From Gracilariopsis chorda (lineage: Eukaryota > Rhodophyta > Florideophyceae > Gracilariales > Gracilariaceae): DNA of 64,000 nucleotides. The stretch covers positions 27,496 to 91,495 of the forward strand of contig NBIV01000272.1 in NCBI GenBank assembly GCA_003194525.1, given 5' to 3'. The position numbers and the translations under genes were made by a program. This document shows positions 58,145-64,000 of the stretch, one piece after another. Within the stretch, counting starts at the first letter, position 1; every line of letters begins with the position of its first letter. Under the pieces are notes generated by a model. That model worked only from the letters and a program-made list of their open reading frames with translations. It was not told the DNA's origin and did no database searches.

Positions 58145-61065
58145 TCAACGTTCCTCCTCGAGTTCCTGTCCAAGACCAAGCCGTTTGAGAATTGCATTAA
58201 CACTCATACGTCCCAATGGCTTGGTGAGTAAATCGGCATCATTCAGCTCACTTGGGACGTATTGAACACTAATCACATTGTCTCTTATGAGATCTCGGAT
58301 AAAGTGAACCTTTACATCAATGTGCTTAGCACGACTAGAAGGACACCTTTCACCACCAGCCCACTCCAATGCGCACTGGTTGTCAGAGTGTAGAGGAACC
58401 AAAGGTTTCATGTCGAAGCCGCATTCCCGTAGCACACGAGCAACCCATACCACTTCCTGTGCAGCCAAAGTCAGATCATAGTACTCCGCCCCGCCAGTTG
58501 ATAGCGCAACTGACGCTTGTTTTCTACCACCATACCAGCAGGTTGCTGACCCAAGTTTAACGATATACCCGGACATCGACTTCTGACTCGTAGTATCTCC
58601 AGCGTAGTCAGAGTCAACAAAACCATGCAGATCTAGCGATCCAGGCCTGTAGCATAGCCCATGCTGTCGCGTTCCACACAGGCACCTGAGCACACGCTTC
58701 ACAGCTTTGTGACACCAAGCGGTAGGAGCACTCTGAAAACGAGCCAGGATGAGAACTGGTGCAAGTATATCCAACCTAGTACGTAGTGCGAAGTACAGCA
58801 GAGACCCGATCATCTGCTGGTACAACTGCACATCCATTGGTGATTTGTCCTCCTCGATTGCTAGAGATGTGAAGAAGCACTCCACCATAGGGCTAGGTAC
58901 TGGCTTAGCGTTCTGGAGACCAAATCGTCGAAGTATACTTTCAATATACAGCGACTGTCCCAGCTTGACACCAAGGAGTTGTCCGGCTGTACCTTCTATG
59001 ACAGCTCCACGCCAAGGTACAGAGTGATTCGGTTCTCAATGCGGAGGTCATAGAGTGTTTTGAGCTCCTCCAACACCGTACTCCGTTGGTCCAGCGTTGG
59101 CGTGAACACCAGAATGTCGTCCACATATACGAGTATGTAGGCATACATGCCATCTCCAACCTTTCGCTGGAATACGCACGGTGCGCTGGGTAGTTCCTCA
59201 AAATCCAACCTCTTCATGTCTGCTTTGAACTTGGTGTGCCATGCTAGATGAGCCTGTTTCAAACCGTACATAGCCTTGAGTAGCTTATAGCTCTTTGTGG
59301 TCAGACCGGGAACACCACGCGGCGACATCACACACACGTCTTCTTTAAGCTCACCGTTGAGAAATGCAGTCTTAACATCTACTTGAGCCACATTTATCTG
59401 AAGAAAAAGTGCGACGTACAGGAACATGCGGACCAGGCTAAATGGCACTACTGGCGCATATGTCTCCATGTAGTTCTGCCCGTATGTCTGGTGATTGCCA
59501 CCAGCCACAACCCTAGCCTTGAATCTATCAACCGATTCTTTGGCATCGCGCTTTACGTTTAAAATGACATGAGTAGGAAGAGGCTGAGAGGCAGGTGATT
59601 CATCCTCCTCCCAAGTGTTCTTCTCCTCCAGAGATGTCAGTTCTTCATCAATGGCACTCTTCCAAAGGCTCTGCTCAAGTGGTGTGGCAGACAGTGCTTC
59701 GCCCAGAGTAGGTTCATCACTGGTAGTAATATCCATTTGTGACTTTGCACTACCGGCCATGTACCACCACTTAGCTGGTGCACGTCGTGTACGGCGAGGA
59801 TAGCGTGGTTCTGGTTCAGATTCCGGTAAGACATCAGTGTCCGAAGTATGTTGACTAGCACTTGGGGCATGCTCACCACAATTGTCTGGGTCTGAATCGT
59901 CACCAGAAGTATGCTCGCTATCATCTGGATGATCGGTACCGCTTTCAATGCTCTGTGCGGTTGGTATAGGAGTGGATTCAATATGTTCCGTATCACTCTC
60001 AATGTCGAATGGGGTGTCCACAGAAACCATACTACCACTCTCAGTATCGATTTCAGAGTGATCTGCGCAGTCATAAGTATTATATGATGCACCTTTATCA
60101 TTCATAACATGTTCCAGAAATGGTGCCCCAGGGAACTTGGACTCGTCAAATGTCACATGCCGAGACTTTACAATGCGTGGAATCTCATCACTATCATTGA
60201 CTAAAACATCATACACACCATGCTCAAGAGTCTGCAAGTACACTCCCTCAAGTGCACGAGACTCGAACTTGGTATCCGGTTTCATCTTAAGCACGAACGC
60301 AGCACACCCAAACACTTTGACATGCTTCAGGGATGGTTTTGAACCAGTCATCAAAAGGTAAGGGCTGCTTCCAGTTGCGGAGTGATAAACCCTATTGCGA
60401 ACATGTATGACGTGCTTTAATGCGTATGGCCACAAGCACTCTGGGAGACTTGCCTGTATGAGCAAAGCTCGAGCAGCTTCCTCCATAGTGCGATTGATGC
60501 GCTCGGCTATTGCATTGTGTTCCGGAGTATACGGAGGAGAGAAAGAAGTGTCTTGAAGATTGTTGGCAGGGTTCAGCTACAACGCAATATACTCCTGGGC
60601 ATTATCCGAGTGCACTTTCGCAATGGCCACTCCTCCAAGCTGTTGGAACTTGTGCTCAACTGCATCGAATACAACAGCAATTTCACTTTTATGGGTCATG
60701 AAGCCTAAGAGTGCATACCTTGAATGCCCGTCAAGGAAGGTAGAGGCATATTGAAACCTTTGTGGGAATGAAGGTACAAGGGGTCCTAGTATATCGGAGT
60801 GTACCACCTCACCTACGGCTGATGTTCGGTCGTATTTGCCAGGGAACGGAAGTTTATGCGCCTTACCAAGCATACACGGGCGGTATATCTCCTCCATTCC
60901 TGACATCTTTGGCACCCCTTCAGCACGTTTGTAAACTGACTGGAGGTCGCGCGCATTGATGTGGGCAAGTCGCTAATGCCATAGATTAGCAATACTGGAC
61001 TCCGATGTCTTCATGCAATGATCTCCACTAGTTGGTGACGAGGATGGGGTTGGGTTGGTACCTTG
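58145..61065 (-). pseudogene. Array pol copy D
   Basis: The plan is the same. It has private stops at about 60,975 (Arg codon to TAG in LWHRRL) and 60,577 (Gln to TAG in ALQLN), then an open frame of 496 codons (60,486-58,996) through RT with YVDD intact. It keeps the older HVIHVRNR and shares the RNase H Gly change with B and C. Confidence 0.88.
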
Positions 61066-61607
61066 TGCTGCAACGCACGCGGGTTATGAAAACAAAAGGG
61101 AAGAAACAACGGAAGGAAGAAGAAACAAGAAAATAGAACAAGGAAGGTTGTCATCCTTAGTCGACCAGTTTACTCGACAGCAGGCAAAGCCAATCTACAT
61201 ATACCCTACCGCACACACTTCACCGTCGTCGCAGCAAGCGACGGCGGTGGTTGCACCATTACACTACACGTTATTCGTGTGTGCAGGTGTACACGAAAAG
61301 CGCGCACAATCTAGAGGGTCACAATTTCAAATAACTAAATCAATCAATGCGGCAAATCCATTGCCAGTCCCTTGATCTGGAACCAGCTCTAAAAAATCAA
61401 CAATTACCATCCTGGCACTCCAACCCCTCCGCCCAGCCCGCAAACGCACATTGTCCCAAATCACCCAATACAGCTCCCATTCGCATCTTCGGCATTGCAT
61501 CACAACCGTCTACTGCGCGCGCACTTGGACCAACCACATTGCTCCACTTGTGCATATCCGCAATCCAGTACCATACACTCCATAACACTTGTACGGTATA
61601 CAATGCA
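61066..61607 (-). repeat. Array LTR 4, interrupted and not resumed
   Basis: This is the first 542 bases (plus direction) of the B-type LTR up to and including ATGCA. It starts TGCTGCAAC, one change from TGTTGCAAC. The rest of the LTR is not seen before the window ends, because a longer family A element starts at 61,608. Confidence 0.85.
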
Positions 61608-62386
61608 TGTTGGCAGTAGTACCTGTGCTGTCACTGAAAACCAAATGTTCCGGGGAGCATGGGCTGTTTTAGAGGGTACCTCTGCAAAAGCGCATATGCG
61701 CGTGTGCGCGAACCCAACGTGAAACTGGCTTCTGATTGGCTACTGCAAATGTACATATGCAACGTGGTGCGTACAAGTGGTATGGCATAACTGGATCGGT
61801 TGGACACACCCACGTGTCCAGCTACTACAGTGGTCCCAGTGTACGTTGTGTGCAGGGGATACTGGTGAAGTGGTTGATAGCTGGTACAAGTGGTACAGCA
61901 GTGGTTGGTACCATGGTAAGGTGCGCATGCACTGTCAACAGGTTTACACATGCACGGGTATATTGATGACGTGGGTGTTGTGTGCATTGCCAAATGATGA
62001 CATGGCACTAACACCACAGGTTACGTGCCGTCTTACCGTGACGTGTTGACTTACCGTGATGTGTTGGCATGTGCTGGCGTGTGTTGGAGTCGTGAATTTG
62101 TGCCTTGTCATGGTCATGTGTATGCACGTAACTATTACGGAACGTTGGTGCGTTGGTGTGCGTTGATGTAATGAGGTTGTGCTGAGCTGGCTATGTCATG
62201 TTAGATGATGATTGGTAGTATTGACTGTCCCTGTTTAGTGGTTTAGGTTTTACTTGTAGTTGATGTTCCCGCGCAATTCAAGATTAGAGTGGTATATAAG
62301 ATGTGTCTGAAGGACCTCCAAGTAAATCCAAGCTAGAGCTGGCGAACTTCCCTTCCATCCCCTCAACTTCCTTTCAACTTTCAACA
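61608..62386 (+). repeat. 5' LTR of the right-edge family A element (779 bp)
   Basis: It is nearly identical to the solo LTRs of the array and sits at the same ATGCA site. It ends TTTCAACA at 62,386 and is followed at once by gag sequence, without a primer site or leader. Confidence 0.88.
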
Positions 62387-62725
62387 GACATCGCTATGGC
62401 AATCCAATGTGGGCTACCAGACCACTTCGAACACCTCATTGTCGCTATTGACACCACGATTGGTGATCGTAAACTCGATTTAGAGGTTGTGAAGAGTCGT
62501 TTGCTGCAAGAGGAACAGCGAATGAACGATCGTGCCAAGGAGGAGTCCGGAAGTGACACAGCTTTGGTCGGTGCGCAGTCACGAAAGAAGTCCATGATGT
62601 GCTACTACTGTGGTAAGAAGGGGCATATCCAGAGAAACTGTTTCAAGAGACAACGTGACGAAGCTAGCAAAGAGCAGAGTGCTGCTGCAAACCCAGCTGT
62701 GCAGACCGATCTCGGCAACGAGTAA
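62387..62725 (+). pseudogene. Family A gag, C-terminal part (right-edge element)
   Basis: The frame runs straight out of the LTR: DIAMAIQCGLPDHFEHLIVA, then KLDLEVVKSRLLQEEQRM and the intact zinc knuckle CYYCGKKGHIQRNCFK. It ends at a stop at 62,723 just after DLGNE. It matches 35,593 onward in the right-arm gag, so the leader and about the first 140 residues of gag are missing. Confidence 0.82.
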
Positions 62726-64000
62726 CGAGGATGTGACAGTGACTCTGACTTTGTTTGTCTCATTGCGACAGGTTCAGTGGAAGAAAGTATCAGTGACTGG
62801 ATCATTGACTCTGGTGCCACCACCCATATGACGTATGACGAGTCCATGTTTGACAGTTATAGCAAAAGAGAGTCTGCCGGTGTGAGTATCGGCAATGACT
62901 CGAAGCTGGAGTCTCTTGGTCATGGCAGTGTCCACCTCGATCTCGCTGTTGAAGGCCGTAAGAGCAAGTGCCGGTTGGGTGAAGTAGTGCACGTACCAAA
63001 TTTTAAGGTATCATCTGCTGTCAGTATCTGCGATGTGTGACCTGGGTGCGCGAGTGGTGTTTGACAAAACCAAAGTATGTGTATACAAAGGCAACACCAT
63101 GATCGCCCAGGGCCGTCGCATCAAAGGACTGTAATACCTATGTACCGCGATTGAAGTACCAGAAGACATGGACAACGCACTTGTGACTGACCTGTCACTA
63201 TGGCATGCTCGAATGGCTCATGTGAATGTGGATGGTATCAAACATATGGCTCGTAACGGTGTTGTGTCAGGGCTGAATGTGGACTTGAATCAATCGATGG
63301 ATGTGTGTGACTCTTGTGTAGTGGGAAAATCTACACGTGCTCCAACTCCCAAGCAAGGGGGGGAACGGGCTTTGCACCCCTTGGACCTAGTGCATTCGGA
63401 CATTTGTGGTCCAATCCAAGTAGGTTCCTTGGGAGGTTCACGCTACTTCGTCACATTCATCGATAATCACTCCCGTTTTTGCTTCTTGTACATGCTCAAG
63501 ACCAAGGATGAGGTGTTCCACGTGTTCGTGAAGTGGCTCAAGATGGTTCAAAATCAGAGTGACCGACATGTGAAAACCATCACCGCACGTGAGTCTGTGC
63601 TACATGCGTTACGCACAGATAATGCTGGTGAATATGTGTCAAAGAAGTTTTCACAAGAGCTTGAACGTCACGGTATTGAACATCAGCGAACGGTGCCTTA
63701 CAATCCACATCAGAATGGTCTGGCCGAACGGTTCAACCGAACACTCATGGACTTGGTGAGATCGATGCTGCATCACAAGAAACTGCCAAAGATCTTCTGG
63801 GCTGAAGCATTGAACGTTGCAGTGTATGTGCGCAATCGAGTCACCTGCAAGACCCTTCCGAGTGACGTGACACCACTCGAGATGTGGAGTGGATATGAAC
63901 CTTACTTGAGCAATCTGCGTATGTTCGGTAGCCGGTGCTGGTACAAAGTGGTGGACCACAAGCAGAAAAAGCTGGAGCAACGTGCCGTGGAGACGATCTT
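62726..64000 (+). pseudogene. Family A protease and integrase (right-edge element, runs off the window)
   Basis: It has an aspartic protease site DWIIDSGATTHMT (about 62,800). A frameshift follows near 63,008 and a TAA replaces a Tyr codon at 63,130. From there the frame is open to the window end: pre-integrase LWHARMAHVNVDGIKHMARN with CDSCVVGKSTRAP, then the integrase core with Asp (LVHSDICGP), Asp (LRTDNAGEY) and Glu (NGLAERFNRT) all present. It is the least damaged integrase of family A here. RT and RNase H would lie beyond the window. Confidence 0.88.

Larger units (their letters stand above)
44122..62386. mobile_element. Tandem LTR-retrotransposon array, 4,432-bp period
   Basis: Equivalent points recur exactly 4,432 bases apart. 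RNase H stops are at 44,849, 49,281, 53,713 and 58,145; LTR starts are at 47,770, 52,202, 56,634 and 61,066. The order on the plus strand is LTR, pol (minus), LTR, pol, LTR, pol, LTR, pol, LTR. Each pol interval is 2,923 bases. Each internal LTR is 725 bases plus a 784-base insertion (a 779-base solo LTR and a 5-base target duplication). The first LTR lacks the insertion, and the last one is interrupted by a longer element. Units differ only by scattered single bases. Confidence 0.95.

Noticed and set aside
44122..62386. CRISPR-like or satellite reading of the regular repeats
   Set aside because: The 4.4-kb units are LTR plus pol sequence, not short repeats with spacers.

Overview
This window is nuclear DNA from a eukaryote. 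The first 3.2 kb carries three intron-free genes at normal gene density: the 3' end of an ataxin-10 family gene, a hemerythrin-like gene and a membrane-anchored glutaminyl cyclase. The other 60 kb is almost entirely mobile-element DNA. Intronless genes of plant/bacterial type (glutamine cyclotransferase) beside LTR retrotransposons suggest an intron-poor unicellular eukaryote. A red alga is one possible reading, but the sequence alone does not fix the lineage.

From 5 to 17 kb the DNA holds old, broken elements: a Tc1/mariner transposase relic (5.1-6.1 kb); a relic joining a DDE transposase piece to a YqaJ-like PD-(D/E)XK nuclease (6.8-9.9 kb), bracketed by three related hairpins; and a third LTR family (called LTR-III here) with a truncated LTR at 7.9 kb, one at 12.6 kb and an oppositely oriented one at 16.0-16.8 kb that leads into a gag-only remnant.

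From 17 to 44 kb are two Ty1/copia families. Family A (gag starting MDFFGAIKIEKL, LTR starting TGTTGGAAAAG) has one long copy on the minus strand (21.2-28.4 kb) and one on the plus strand (33.2-40.05 kb). Family B (gag starting MSDS, LTR starting TGTTGAA, pol with YPRRTRRAPQRWWHM) has a minus-strand copy at 28.4-33.2 kb plus several fragments. The A copies and the B fragments beyond them form two arms of an imperfect inverted duplication of about 11 kb (17,143-28,429 and 33,203-44,121) around the central B element. Both families have a primer-binding site of the Drosophila copia type (internal initiator-Met tRNA).

From 44,122 to 62,386 lies a tandem array with an exact 4,432-bp period. Each unit is a gag-less family-B-like pol (integrase, reverse transcriptase, RNase H, minus strand) plus a B-type LTR, and in four of the five LTR positions a family-A-type LTR is inserted. 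Three of these are solo LTRs flanked by the 5-bp duplication ATGCA. The fourth runs on into the interior of a family A element that leaves the window at 64,000. All pol copies share one frameshift, so the array grew by DNA duplication rather than by repeated retrotransposition. No element in the window looks autonomous.
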